A DNA stretch of 49,680 nt from Candidatus Eremiobacterota bacterium (GTDB lineage Bacteria > Vulcanimicrobiota > Vulcanimicrobiia > Vulcanimicrobiales > Vulcanimicrobiaceae). The stretch is taken from contig JAFAKB010000085.1 in assembly GCA_019235885.1 (NCBI GenBank), forward strand, positions 1 to 49,680, in the 5' to 3' direction. The notes beneath the pieces were generated by a model, which saw only the letters and a program-made list of their open reading frames with translations, had not been told where the DNA came from and made no database searches. Position numbers and translations under genes: made by a program. Below are positions 34,693 to 43,684 of the stretch, one piece after another. The stretch's first letter is position 1. Each line of letters opens with the position of its first letter.

Positions 34693-37554
34693 CTAAGTCG
34701 CGACCAGCGCCGGCGCGGGTTGCGCGCGGAACATTACGGTAACGCGCGTGCCGCCGCGCGGCCCGGGATGAATTTGCACCTCGTCGGCGACGGCGCGCAC
34801 CAGCGACAGCCCGCGGCCGGTCTCGGCGTACGGATCGGGGCGCAGCTCATGCGGGACGAAGCCCGAGCCGCTGTCTTCGACCATCAGCGTCACGTCGCCG
34901 GTGCCAGCGTTCGAGGCGAGGACGCGCACGGTGCCGGGCGCGTGCCGCACCGCGTTCGCGACGAGCTCGCCGAACGCGAGCGCGCTCGCGAAGCGCAAAT
35001 CCTCGCGCCCCGTCCACTCCGCAATGATGTCGCCGATCTCGTGGCGCACCTGCGCACTGGTCCAGCTGTCCTCGGCCGCGAAGCGCCACTCGCGCTCGTC
35101 GCCGGGCAGCTCCGCGGCGAACCGGTCGATGGTCACGGTGAGGATCGCGATGTCGTCGCTGGGCTCGTCCTCGCCCAGAACTTCCTTCATCAGCGCGGCG
35201 GCGAGGTGTTCGATCTCCTGGCTCGCCAGCGTCTTGATCGCTTCCTCGATGCGGCGCTCGCCTTGCAACAGATCGCGCGCGAACTCCATCAAGCCGTCGG
35301 TGAAAAACACCAGCGTGCACGGCGCTTTCAAGCGCAGCGCGAAATCCACGCCCTGCTCGTCGCGCAAGCCGATCGGCAGCCCCGCGCTCGGGAGACGCGA
35401 CAGCTTACCGCCGCAGTAGACGAGCGGCGGCGGATGGCCGGCGGTCGCGTACGAGAAGCGGCCGGTGACCGGATCGAGCACGCCGACGATCGCGGTCACG
35501 AACAGCGTGCGGCCGCTGGCGACGAGCAGCCGGCTCGCGCGGTCGAGAATCGCCGCCGGATCGGCCGACTCGAACGACGCCGCGCGCAGCGCCTGGCGGA
35601 TCTCGCCCATGATCACCGCGGCTTGCAGGCCGTGTCCCGTCACGTCGCCGATCGTCAGCGCGACCCGGCCGTCCGGCAGCTCGAAGGCGTCGTAGAAGTC
35701 GCCGCCGACGCGCTGCGACTCGGACGCCGCCGAGTACGAGGCGGAGAACTGAAGGTCGGGCAAAATCGGCAGCTGCGCCGGCAGCATCGCGCGCTGCAGC
35801 GCGTCGGCGGTCGTGCGCTCGCGCTCGTACAAGCGCGCGTGCTCGAGCGAGAGCGCGGCGCGGCGCGCGAACTCGCGGACCAAGCCGGCGTCGTCGGCGT
35901 CGTATGCGCGCCCGCTGGTGCGCACCAGCGCCAGCACGCCGATCGTCACCTCGCCGCTCAGCAGCGGAACGATCATCGCCGCGCCCGCGGGCAGCTCGCT
36001 CACCCACGGATCGGGGAAGCGGTCGGGCTGATCGAGGACGACCGGCTCGCCGCCCCCGACGATGCGGCTGACCGCGTCGTGCAAAGCGGGCTGCAGCGGC
36101 GCGCCGATCCAGCGCCGCGTGTCGAGCTCGTCGCCGATGTCGGTGCTGCCCAAACCGGTCAGCACATAGCGCCCTTCGTCGTCGAGCAGCGCCACCCAGG
36201 TGCGTTCGGCGAGCCGCGGGATCAGCAGCCCCTTCATCGCCGCGACGGTCGCGGTGACGTCGAGCGAGGCGCCGAGCCGCTCGCCCGCGCGCGCCAGAAA
36301 CGCCTCGCGCTCTTCGAGCCGTTTCTGCGCGTCGACGTCGGTGCAGGTGCCGATCCAGGCGACGATCTCGCCTTCGGCGCCGCGCGCGGGGACCGCGTTC
36401 ACCAGGAACCAGCGATAGCGGCTGGTCGCGCCTTCGCGCAAGCGGTACTCGGCGGCGAACGGCTCCCCGGTGCGCAAGCTGTGCCGCCAGCGCTCGCGGC
36501 TCTGCAGCTCGTGCTCGGGATGGAGCGCGGTGCGCCAGCCGGCCTCGCGCGCGCGGGCGAGATCGCACAGCGTGTACTCGACCCAGCGGTCGTTCACGTA
36601 CTCGACGTCGCCGGCGGCGTTCGTCGTCCAGATCAGTTGCGGCACCACGTTCGCAAGCGACGCGTAGCGCGCTTCGCCGACGGCGAGCGCTTCGGCGGTC
36701 GAGCGGCTGCGCGCGGCGAGCCGCAGCATCAGGTCGTTGAACTTCACCAGGAAGACCGCCAGCACGACGACCGCCGCGACGAGCTCTTCGATGCGCGCGG
36801 CGTACCAGCCGAACGAATAGCGCCCCGAGGAGAGCTCGCCGCCGGTGACGATCGCGACGAACCGCGCGAGCAGCACGATGCCGAGCCACACCCCGGTGAT
36901 GCTCTTGAGGCCGTCGGCGACGACGTACAGCGCGACCAGCATCTCCGCGGCCGAGAGCGGGATCACCCAGCTCTGCCACAGCCCGGTGAACTCGTTGCTG
37001 CGCGGGCCGCCGACGAGCCAGCCGTGACCGGCCGTCACCAGCAGCGTGAAGCCGAACGTCGCAACGAGCGTGCCGATGCCGAGCACCCGCGCGCCGTCAC
37101 GAGAGAGCTGCCAGTTGCGGCGCGCGGCGAGTCCTTCCCAGATCAGAAACCCGCCGAAGCCGAGCTGCGAGGCGATGTAGAACCACGACGCGGTCTGCAA
37201 GCCCGCGCCGAGCAGCCCGGTCGGGGTGAAGAGGCCGGGGAAGGTGAGTACGTACAGCGTCTGCGTCAGCGCCGCGTACGCGTACGCGATCGCGAGCAGC
37301 GCGAGCTTGCCGTCGCGCACGATCCGGTACTGCGCGTAGATCAGGACCGCGGTCAGGACGAGCGCGACGACGCCGGCGCCGACGACGGTCGGGACGAACG
37401 CCGGCACCTCGCCGAGCCGGGCGCGCGAGAACGGGATCGAGAGCGCGAAGAGCGCGATCAGCGCCAGCGCGCTGAACGCGCCCCAGCGGCGGTCGCCGTC
37501 GCTCGCCGGCGCGGTCGCGATGTTCTCGACCGCGCGGGACTCGAACGCCGTCAC
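34693..37554 (-). CDS. Membrane sensor with PAS, GAF, SpoIIE phosphatase and HATPase domains
   Basis: The 953-aa protein has a MASE-like membrane sensor of about eight helices (residues ~25-285). A PAS domain follows (about 305-430, [28 protein letters not shown]), then a GAF domain (about 440-595), a PP2C/SpoIIE phosphatase (about 620-810, with [26 protein letters not shown] and SDDIAILTV), and an anti-sigma-factor-like histidine kinase ATPase (about 825-940, [23 protein letters not shown]). Such proteins switch partner-switching stress pathways (RsbU/RsbW type). The start was set at GTG 37554, before the membrane domain; msrA starts divergently 38 bases away. Confidence 0.88.
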   Translation of the reverse strand: MTAFESRAVENIATAPASDGDRRWGAFSALALIALFALSIPFSRARLGEVPAFVPTVVGAGVVALVLTAVLIYAQYRIVRDGKLALLAIAYAYAALTQTLYVLTFPGLFTPTGLLGAGLQTASWFYIASQLGFGGFLIWEGLAARRNWQLSRDGARVLGIGTLVATFGFTLLVTAGHGWLVGGPRSNEFTGLWQSWVIPLSAAEMLVALYVVADGLKSITGVWLGIVLLARFVAIVTGGELSSGRYSFGWYAARIEELVAAVVVLAVFLVKFNDLMLRLAARSRSTAEALAVGEARYASLANVVPQLIWTTNAAGDVEYVNDRWVEYTLCDLARAREAGWRTALHPEHELQSRERWRHSLRTGEPFAAEYRLREGATSRYRWFLVNAVPARGAEGEIVAWIGTCTDVDAQKRLEEREAFLARAGERLGASLDVTATVAAMKGLLIPRLAERTWVALLDDEGRYVLTGLGSTDIGDELDTRRWIGAPLQPALHDAVSRIVGGGEPVVLDQPDRFPDPWVSELPAGAAMIVPLLSGEVTIGVLALVRTSGRAYDADDAGLVREFARRAALSLEHARLYERERTTADALQRAMLPAQLPILPDLQFSASYSAASESQRVGGDFYDAFELPDGRVALTIGDVTGHGLQAAVIMGEIRQALRAASFESADPAAILDRASRLLVASGRTLFVTAIVGVLDPVTGRFSYATAGHPPPLVYCGGKLSRLPSAGLPIGLRDEQGVDFALRLKAPCTLVFFTDGLMEFARDLLQGERRIEEAIKTLASQEIEHLAAALMKEVLGEDEPSDDIAILTVTIDRFAAELPGDEREWRFAAEDSWTSAQVRHEIGDIIAEWTGREDLRFASALAFGELVANAVRHAPGTVRVLASNAGTGDVTLMVEDSGSGFVPHELRPDPYAETGRGLSLVRAVADEVQIHPGPRGGTRVTVMFRAQPAPALVAT

Positions 37555-37592
37555 GCCGCCACCGTACCGCCCCCGCGGCGGTTGAACCGGAC

Positions 37593-38063
37593 GTGAGCAC
37601 GCAAACCGCAACCTTCGCCGCCGGCTGCTTCTGGGGGGTCGAGGCGGACTTCCGCGACATCCCCGGCGTCCTCGACGCCGAGGCCGGCTACACCGGCGGA
37701 ACGACCGAGAACCCGAGCTACCGCGACGTCTGCAGCGACCGGACCGGGCACGCCGAGGCCGTCCGCGTCACCTTCGATGCGGACAAGGTCTCCTACGATA
37801 CGCTGCTCGATGCTTTTTGGTCGCTCCATGATCCCACTCAGGTGAACCGCCAAGGACCCGACGTCGGGACACAGTACCGCTCCGCCGTCTTTTACAACGA
37901 CGAAACACAACGTCTTGCGGCGGAGGCGAGCAAGGCGCGGGCGCAGGCCAAGTTCCCTCGCCCCATCGCTACGCAGATCGTGCCCGCGCAACCTTTCTAC
38001 CGCGCCGAGGACTACCACCAGCGCTATCTCGAGAAGCAGGGCCTCCGGCACTGCCGGATCTAG
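37593..38063 (+). CDS. msrA: Peptide-methionine (S)-S-oxide reductase
   Basis: The 156-aa enzyme repairs oxidised methionine. The catalytic cysteine is in GCFWG (C12), and [22 protein letters not shown]-like [19 protein letters not shown] and YHQRYLEK are all present. It starts with GTG and ends in a 4-base overlap with the convergent secreted-protein gene. No MsrB is fused. Confidence 0.95.
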   Translation: MSTQTATFAAGCFWGVEADFRDIPGVLDAEAGYTGGTTENPSYRDVCSDRTGHAEAVRVTFDADKVSYDTLLDAFWSLHDPTQVNRQGPDVGTQYRSAVFYNDETQRLAAEASKARAQAKFPRPIATQIVPAQPFYRAEDYHQRYLEKQGLRHCRI

Positions 38064-38659
38064 AGGCTGCCGCTGGTCGTGGCGGCGCCGGCCGGCCGGT
38101 TCACGAACTGCTCGACCGCGTCGGCCAGCGCCTCGTTCGTGATCTCGGTCAGCCCGGCGGCGACGTTCTGGCCTTTGTGCACCTTGTTGGCGGTCGTGTA
38201 CGTCTTCCAGCGCACGACGCCGCTGCAGTCGATCAAGTACAAACGCAGCTGCGCGCGAATCGGCGAGCGGTCGAAGACGCCGGATGACGAGACGACGCCG
38301 CCGACGACCGGCAGGAAACCGGTGAGGTTGCGCTCCTTCGACTGCTCGAAGCGGATCTGCGGGATCAGCAGACCCTCCGCGTTGTAGTCGCTGCACATCT
38401 GGCGCGCCGTTCCGACGGCTTCGATCGCGTCGATCGGGGTGGCGATCGCGCTGCGCACCCGCCGGTCCGAGAGGTCGATCGAGAACTGCTTCGTCGCGTT
38501 GCGGTAGATCGGGTCGGTGTCGCCGGGATCGCCGAACGGCACGATCACGTACAGCGGCCCGCCGGCGTTCTCGACGGCCGCCGCGGGAAGCGGGGCAGCG
38601 CAAAGCGAGGAAGCGCAAAGCGTGACGGCGAGCGTACGGACCAGGCGTCGCAAGAGCAT
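38060..38659 (-). CDS. Secreted hypothetical protein, 199 aa
   Basis: A signal peptide covers residues ~1-28 ([20 protein letters not shown]). The mature part begins [21 protein letters not shown] and includes [17 protein letters not shown] and a short beta-rich end with [15 protein letters not shown]. The pattern resembles periplasmic or surface proteins of unknown function. It has two conserved-looking cysteines (MCSD, LIDCSG) that could pair. Confidence 0.65.
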   Translation of the reverse strand: MLLRRLVRTLAVTLCASSLCAAPLPAAAVENAGGPLYVIVPFGDPGDTDPIYRNATKQFSIDLSDRRVRSAIATPIDAIEAVGTARQMCSDYNAEGLLIPQIRFEQSKERNLTGFLPVVGGVVSSSGVFDRSPIRAQLRLYLIDCSGVVRWKTYTTANKVHKGQNVAAGLTEITNEALADAVEQFVNRPAGAATTSGSL

Positions 38660-38662
38660 CTC

Positions 38663-39067
38663 GTGATCCCAACGTTCGGGCGGCGGGGCGCCGTTCCCGG
38701 CGAGCCGAACGGGCCGTCGGTGAGACGCCGTGCGCTCGCCGCGCTTGCGGCCTACTACCTCGTCACCGGCACCTGGCCGCTCGTCTCAATGCGCTCGTTC
38801 GAGGCCGTCACCGGGCCGAAGACGGACCGCTGGCTGGTGAAGATGGTCGGCGCGCTCGCCGTCGCCAACGGCACCGCGCTGGCGTTCGGCACGCTGCAAG
38901 ACGAGATCGCCGACGAGACGCTCGTTCTCGCCGCGTGCAGCGCGCTCGCGTTCGCGTCGATCGACTTGGTCTACGTCGCGCGCGGGCGAATCAGCGCCGT
39001 CTATCTCGGCGACGCGGCACTCGAGCTCGCGCTGGCCGCAACGATACTCGGCTCGGCCGCGTTGTAG
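38663..39067 (+). CDS. Small membrane protein, 134 aa
   Basis: Four hydrophobic segments can be seen (about residues 22-42, 60-78, 84-104, 112-132). There is a conserved-looking segment TGPKTDRWLVKMVGALAVANG between the first two. The family is unknown to me. GTG start at 38663, 4 bases from the divergent secreted-protein gene. It ends 7 bases before the old yellow enzyme gene, so they may share a transcript. Confidence 0.65.
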   Translation: MIPTFGRRGAVPGEPNGPSVRRRALAALAAYYLVTGTWPLVSMRSFEAVTGPKTDRWLVKMVGALAVANGTALAFGTLQDEIADETLVLAACSALAFASIDLVYVARGRISAVYLGDAALELALAATILGSAAL

Positions 39068-39073
39068 CGCGCG

Positions 39074-40171
39074 ATGTCCGCCCTGTTCTCACCGCTTCGG
39101 CTGCGCGAGGTGACCCTGCGCAATCGCGTCGTCGTCTCGCCGATGTGCGAGTACTCCTCGGAGGACGGTTTCGCGAACGACTGGCACGTCGTGCACCTCG
39201 GCAGCCGCGCCGTCGGCGGCGCGGCGCTCGTCCTGACCGAAGCGATCGCGGTGACGGCGGAGGGCCGCATCTCGCCGCAGGATCTCGGCATCTGGCAAGA
39301 CGCGCACGTCGAGCAGCTGGCGCGGATCGCGCGCTTCTGCGAGGCGCAAGGCGCGCGCTGGGGGACGCAGCTCGCGCACGCCGGCCGCAAGGCGTCGACG
39401 AAGCGGCCGTGGGAAGGGAGCGGCGCGGTCGCGCACGGCGGCTGGACGCCGCTCGCACCCGGCAGCGCGCCGTTCGATTCGACCTATCCGGTGCCGCGCG
39501 CGCTCGACGAAGACGGGATCGCGCGGATCCTGCGCGCGTTCGCCGAGGGCGCGCGGCGCACGCTCGAGGCGGGCGGAACGGTGATCGAGATTCACGGCGC
39601 GCACGGCTACCTGCTGCACGAGTTTCTCTCGCCGCTCGTCAACACGCGCACCGACCGCTGGGGCGGTTCGTTCGAGAACCGCACGCGGCTCGTGCGCGAG
39701 GTCGTGCGCGCGGTGCGGAGCGTATGGCCGGAGCGCTATCCGCTCTTCGTGCGGCTCTCGGCGACCGATTGGGTTCCCGGCGGCTGGGACGTCGACCAGA
39801 CGGTCGCGCTCGCGCGGCTGCTGCGCGACGAAGGGGTCGACCTGATCGACTGCAGCTCGGGCGGCGCGGTGCCGGTCCCGCCGGGGACGATCCCGGTCGG
39901 GCCGCTGTACCAAACGCCGTTCGCCGAGCAGGTTCGGCGGGAAGCCGGGATCGCGACGGCGGCGGTCGGGATGATCGCGGAGCCTGCTGATGCCGAGGCG
40001 ATCGTCGCCGGTGGGCGGGCGGATCTGGTCGTGCTCGCGCGCGAGCTGCTGCGCGATCCCTACTGGCCGCTGTTCGCGGCGCGCGCGCTCGGGGCCGAGG
40101 CGCCCTGGCCCTCGCAGTACCTGCGCGCGGTCGGCGAGCGCGCGACGATGCGAGTTCCGGAGCGCGTCTAG
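39074..40171 (+). CDS. Old yellow enzyme, YqjM-type NADPH:flavin oxidoreductase
   Basis: The 365-aa FMN enzyme reduces activated C=C bonds. The class-defining cysteine is in SPMCEYSS (C25). The catalytic histidine pair is in IEIHGAHGYLLHEFLSP; WGTQLAHAGRKAS and the FMN-phosphate site near VGMIAEPADAEAIVAGGRADLVVLAR are also visible. The physiological substrate is unknown; roles in oxidative stress and detoxification are common for the family. Confidence 0.93.
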   Translation: MSALFSPLRLREVTLRNRVVVSPMCEYSSEDGFANDWHVVHLGSRAVGGAALVLTEAIAVTAEGRISPQDLGIWQDAHVEQLARIARFCEAQGARWGTQLAHAGRKASTKRPWEGSGAVAHGGWTPLAPGSAPFDSTYPVPRALDEDGIARILRAFAEGARRTLEAGGTVIEIHGAHGYLLHEFLSPLVNTRTDRWGGSFENRTRLVREVVRAVRSVWPERYPLFVRLSATDWVPGGWDVDQTVALARLLRDEGVDLIDCSSGGAVPVPPGTIPVGPLYQTPFAEQVRREAGIATAAVGMIAEPADAEAIVAGGRADLVVLARELLRDPYWPLFAARALGAEAPWPSQYLRAVGERATMRVPERV

Positions 40172-40217
40172 CAGCCGCCCTTGTCGCGCGCGCCGGGGCG
40201 CGTGATGGACGGGTGTG

Positions 40218-40529
40218 ATGACGACGATAGGACAACGGGTTCACGCGGCGCGGATCGCCGCGGGGCTCTCTCAAGGACAACTCGCAGAGCGCGCGGGCGT
40301 CGCTCAAGCCGCGATCTCGCGCATCGAGCGCGGCGAGACGCGCGAGCCCGGCGTGCTGATCATGGCCGGGATCGCGCGCGCGCTCGCGCTGAGCATCGAC
40401 GAGCTGGTCGCGCACAACCTGCGCGGACGCACGGCGCAGCAGGTGCTGGCCGAACGCATCGCGGCGCTCGAAGCGCGGGTCGCCGTGCTAGAAGAACGCA
40501 TCGACGGCGGCGCGCGCGGCGGTGTGTAG
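40218..40529 (+). CDS. Small Xre-family regulator
   Basis: An HTH_3 domain fills residues ~4-66 (IGQRVHAARIAAGLSQGQLAERAGVAQAAISRIERGETREPG, shown as helix order), and a short coiled coil ends the protein (LAERIAALEARVAVLEERI), probably for dimerisation. GTG-ATG gives two adjacent starts; ATG 40218 is chosen. Its last 42 bases overlap the convergent TetR gene. Confidence 0.8.
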   Translation: MTTIGQRVHAARIAAGLSQGQLAERAGVAQAAISRIERGETREPGVLIMAGIARALALSIDELVAHNLRGRTAQQVLAERIAALEARVAVLEERIDGGARGGV

Positions 40530-41045
40530 TGCGCGCGCCACCGTCGCGGCGTCGCACGGCGCGTCTCCACCGATCCAGGCCGCGATGAGCGCGAGCTGCC
40601 CGCCGGCGAGGTGCGCGCTGACGAGCTCGCTCGGAAGCGTGTGCGGCGAAGCGCGGGATGCGGCGCGCCGCCGCGCTTCGAGGCGCTCGGCGAGCAGGCG
40701 CGCGAGCACGCGCTCCATTACCAAGCGCGCGGCGCCGTTGAAGACGACGCGGCCGAGCTCGCGCTGCTCCCACATGTGCTCGGCGATCGGGCGCGGCGCG
40801 TCGGGACTCACGGCGAACAGCGCTTCGGCGAGCGCGCCGAGCGGCTGCGCGACGCTCTGTTCGAACACGTCGTCTTTGTTCTGGAAGTGCTCGTAGAAGG
40901 TCGAGCGCCCGACGCCGGCGCGCTCGATCACATCGCCCGCGCCGAAGCCGTCGTAGTTGCGCTCGACGATCAGCTCGTAGAACGCTCCGAGCACGAGCGC
41001 TCGCGTGCGCGCGACCCGCCGGTCCGGCTTCTTCCCTGCTTTCAA
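40488..41045 (-). CDS. TetR-family repressor
   Basis: The 185-aa protein has the TetR DNA-binding domain at about residues 10-58 (TRALVLGAFYELIVERNYDGFGAGDVIERAGVGRSTFYEHFQNKDDVF as helix order), and an all-helical ligand domain behind it. It is divergent from the membrane-protein gene at 41139. Two TCCGGA-containing half-sites in the gap are candidate operators, so it probably controls itself and that gene. Confidence 0.9.
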   Translation of the reverse strand: MKAGKKPDRRVARTRALVLGAFYELIVERNYDGFGAGDVIERAGVGRSTFYEHFQNKDDVFEQSVAQPLGALAEALFAVSPDAPRPIAEHMWEQRELGRVVFNGAARLVMERVLARLLAERLEARRRAASRASPHTLPSELVSAHLAGGQLALIAAWIGGDAPCDAATVARALHTAARAAVDAFF

Positions 41046-41056
41046 GCTGAGCGCTC

Positions 41057-41092
41057 CGTTTCCGGACGTTGCGCCGATTTTGTCCGGAAGCG
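41057..41092. promoter_or_regulatory. Candidate TetR operator
   Basis: CGTTTCCGGAC (41057-41067) and GTCCGGAAGCG (41082-41092) form 11-bp inverted arms with one mismatch, 14 bases apart. Each arm contains the palindrome TCCGGA. The site lies 12 bases upstream of the TetR start and 47 bases before the divergent gene. Confidence 0.55.
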
Positions 41093-41138
41093 GACGCGCA
41101 AGCGCAAGCGGTCCATCGTTTTTCGGCCGTGAAGCGCT

Positions 41139-41858
41139 ATGGTAGCGGAAGCTTCACGTCCGGAGTATTTCATCGTGTCGAACGCCCAGCCGCTTCCTGC
41201 CGAACCCTGGGCGCCGCCCGGAAAGGTCGCCGGGTATGCGATCGCCGCGTCCGCGGTGCTGATGATCGTGGCGATCGTCATGCATCCGCAGGCCCGACAC
41301 CGCCACGTGAGCGAAGTCGTGGCCGAGATCGGCCGGCTCGCGCCGATGCTGGCGTTCATGCACGGGACGGTGATCGCGTTCGTGATCGTGCTGCTGTACG
41401 GCATGTGCGTCTACTCGCTGCGGCGCGGCCTGCGCCGCGAGCTGGTTCTCGGCGCGGTCGTCGTTTACGCGGCCGGCGCCGGCGTGCTGGTGCTCGCGGC
41501 GCTGATCGACGGCTTCCTCGTCTCGGACGTCGCGCGCAACTACGCGGGCGCATCGCGCGAGGCGCTGCGCGACGGCGCGGCCATTCTCTCGGCATGCAGC
41601 GCCGCCATTCAGGTGCTCACGAAGTTCGGCGTCGTCGCGTTCTCCGTGGCGATCGCGCTGTGGTCGGCCGACCTCGTCCGCGACGGCGCGCGGGCGCGCA
41701 TCGTAGCGATCATCGGCTTCGCCGCGGCGGTGATCTCGCTGGTGGTGCTGTTCGGGGCGGGGCGGTTCATCGTGCCGCTGACGCTGAGCGCCATCGTGCT
41801 CGCGCAAGGAATCTGGTACATCGCGGTCGCTTCGCTGCTCGTGCAAGAGCGCGTGTAG
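41139..41858 (+). CDS. Integral membrane protein, probable TetR target
   Basis: The 239-aa protein shows about six hydrophobic segments (near 30-48, 70-90, 100-122, 155-172, 182-205, 210-232). Family not recognised. A histidine-rich loop, MHPQARHRHVSE, follows the first segment. ATG 41139 has no clear Shine-Dalgarno sequence; GTG 41175 would remove 12 residues. Context suggests control by the adjacent TetR. Confidence 0.7.
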   Translation: MVAEASRPEYFIVSNAQPLPAEPWAPPGKVAGYAIAASAVLMIVAIVMHPQARHRHVSEVVAEIGRLAPMLAFMHGTVIAFVIVLLYGMCVYSLRRGLRRELVLGAVVVYAAGAGVLVLAALIDGFLVSDVARNYAGASREALRDGAAILSACSAAIQVLTKFGVVAFSVAIALWSADLVRDGARARIVAIIGFAAAVISLVVLFGAGRFIVPLTLSAIVLAQGIWYIAVASLLVQERV

Positions 41859-41898
41859 GGCCGCGTTGCGCGGCGCGCAAGCGCGAGGAGCGATCTGG

Positions 41899-41971
41899 AG
41901 CCGACGGCCGGACTCGAACCGGCGACCTGCTATTTACGAAACAGCTGCTCTACCAACTGAGCTACGTCGGC
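41899..41971 (-). tRNA. tRNA-Thr (anticodon CGT)
   Basis: The cloverleaf reads cleanly: acceptor GCCGACG/CGTCGGC, D-arm GCTC...GAGC, anticodon stem GCTGT/ATAGC around TTCGTAA (anticodon CGT), and T-arm GCCGG-TTCGAGT-CCGGC. CCA is not encoded. It reads the threonine codon ACG, the codon that dominates the thr leader further along. Confidence 0.96.
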
Positions 41972-42060
41972 GTTGAGGCGGCGGGCGCCGCGACCGCCCA
42001 GGGTTCGCGGGACCGCCCTGCGACCCTTCATTCGTGCTTGCTTGCGCCGAAATACCATAG

Positions 42061-43683
42061 GTGATCCGCCGCGCAGTGGTTCTCGTTGCGCTTGCCGCAG
42101 CGCTGGTCCCGGCCCCGCCGGCTGCCGCCGAAGAGCTTCCGGTCGCCACCGTCGGCGCGCCGATCCCCGTCGAGGCCGAGCCGGCCTCCTTGCTTCGGCC
42201 GGCGACGATGCGCGCCGTGTTTCGCGTCCCGCGGGCCGACACCGCGCTCTACATCGGAACCCCCTCGTACGTGCGCGACCTCTCGATCACGCTGGTCGGT
42301 CCCGGCCCGCGGCGCGCGACGCTGGTGGCCGCGCCCGACCTCCCCGGCCGCATGCTCGGCCTGCGCCTGCCCGACGACGCTGCGGACGCCGACCGCATCG
42401 AGCTCCAAGCGACCACCGTCAGCGCGGCTACCCCGCCATATCTGCTGCCGGCCGAACGGCTCGCGACGATCGGCTGGAGCCGCTGGTGGCTGCAAGCGCT
42501 GTTCGGACTGTTCGGCGCGCTCGCGCTGCTGAGCGCGCTGCTCGGGCTCGTGCTGCGCGCGCGCGCGTTCGCATGGTGCTCCGCGCTCGCCGCCGCGAAC
42601 GCCGGCCTGATGCTGCCGTGGCTCGGCATCGTGCGGCCGCCGCCGGAGACCAGCGAGCTGCTGCACGCGGCGCTGCAATCGCTCGCGTACGCCGCGCTCG
42701 CCGCGCTCACGCTCGCCTTCTTCCGCACCGTTCGCCTCCCGCGCGCGGTGACGCGGACGCTGTGGGCGCTCGTCGCGCTGAACGCCGGCGTCGTCGCCGG
42801 CGGCGACGTGCTGCAAGATCTCTGGCCGCTCCCCGACGCGCTCGCGCAAGCGCTCGCGTTCGCGCTCGACGGTGCGTTCGTCGGCTTCGGCATCCTCGCG
42901 CTGCGCCGCAACGCAGCGGGCGCGCGCTGGTATCTGCTCGCCACCGCGCTCGCCGCGCTCGGATTCCTGGCCGCGAACGTTCCGCTGCTCGACGCGTCGC
43001 TCGCACAAGCGACGCCGCAGCTCGGCATCGCGTTGGAAACGCTGCTCCTGTTCGTCACGCTCACCGTGAAGCTCGCGCAGCGCAACGAAAGCGCGCCCGT
43101 CGCTGCAGCGGCACCGCTTCCGCCGCGCGCGGCAGTCCTCGGCCCGCCGCCGCCGAACGCCGACGGCCTCACCGGGATCCCGAACCGCATCGCGCTCGAC
43201 GATGCGCTCGCGCGCGCATGGAACCACGCGCGCCGCACCGCCGAACCGCTCGCCGCGCTGTTGCTCGACGTCGACCACTTCAAGAAGTACAACGAGGAGT
43301 ACGGCCACCTCGCCGGCGACGACGCGCTGCGCCGCGTCGCCGCCGCGCTCGCGCAGACGACCGCGCGCCGCCACGGCGACCTCGCCGGCCGCTACGGCGG
43401 CGAAGAGTTTCTCGTCCTCCTCCCCGACACGCCGCTGCCCGAAGCGGTGCAGCTCGCGCGCGAGCTGCAGCGCTCGATCGAGCAGCTCGACATCGCGCAC
43501 GGCAGCGCACCGGCGCGCCGGCTCACGGTCAGCACCGGCGTCGCCGCGTTCGTCCCGCAGCACGACGGCGACGGCGGCGAATTGATCCGGCGCGCCGGCA
43601 ACGCGCTGTACCTGGCGAAGACGATGGGCCGCAACCGCGTCGTCGCCGACGAATCGCCGGCGCCGCAGCCTGCGTTGACGTAG
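42061..43683 (+). CDS. Diguanylate cyclase with extracytoplasmic sensor and 7TM region
   Basis: The 540-aa protein has a signal peptide (1-23), a periplasmic beta domain (about 25-135), seven membrane segments (about 140-345, 7TMR-DISM-like) and a GGDEF domain (about 375-525). The active site is RYGGEEF; the product-inhibition I-site is RHGD, five residues before GGEEF. DVDHFKKYNEEYGHLAGDDALRRVA confirms the metal and substrate site. It makes cyclic di-GMP in response to an outside signal. A second GGDEF gene starts 1 base after its stop. Confidence 0.9.
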   Translation: MIRRAVVLVALAAALVPAPPAAAEELPVATVGAPIPVEAEPASLLRPATMRAVFRVPRADTALYIGTPSYVRDLSITLVGPGPRRATLVAAPDLPGRMLGLRLPDDAADADRIELQATTVSAATPPYLLPAERLATIGWSRWWLQALFGLFGALALLSALLGLVLRARAFAWCSALAAANAGLMLPWLGIVRPPPETSELLHAALQSLAYAALAALTLAFFRTVRLPRAVTRTLWALVALNAGVVAGGDVLQDLWPLPDALAQALAFALDGAFVGFGILALRRNAAGARWYLLATALAALGFLAANVPLLDASLAQATPQLGIALETLLLFVTLTVKLAQRNESAPVAAAAPLPPRAAVLGPPPPNADGLTGIPNRIALDDALARAWNHARRTAEPLAALLLDVDHFKKYNEEYGHLAGDDALRRVAAALAQTTARRHGDLAGRYGGEEFLVLLPDTPLPEAVQLARELQRSIEQLDIAHGSAPARRLTVSTGVAAFVPQHDGDGGELIRRAGNALYLAKTMGRNRVVADESPAPQPALT

Positions 43684-43684
43684 C

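Noticed and set aside
34720-37596. 958-aa plus-strand ORF
   Set aside because: Antisense to the SpoIIE sensor protein, which has recognisable domains throughout.
41860-41874. GCCGCG-TTG-CGCGGC stem after the membrane-protein gene
   Set aside because: Short stem, no U-tract, and common in such GC-rich sequence; too weak to call a terminator.
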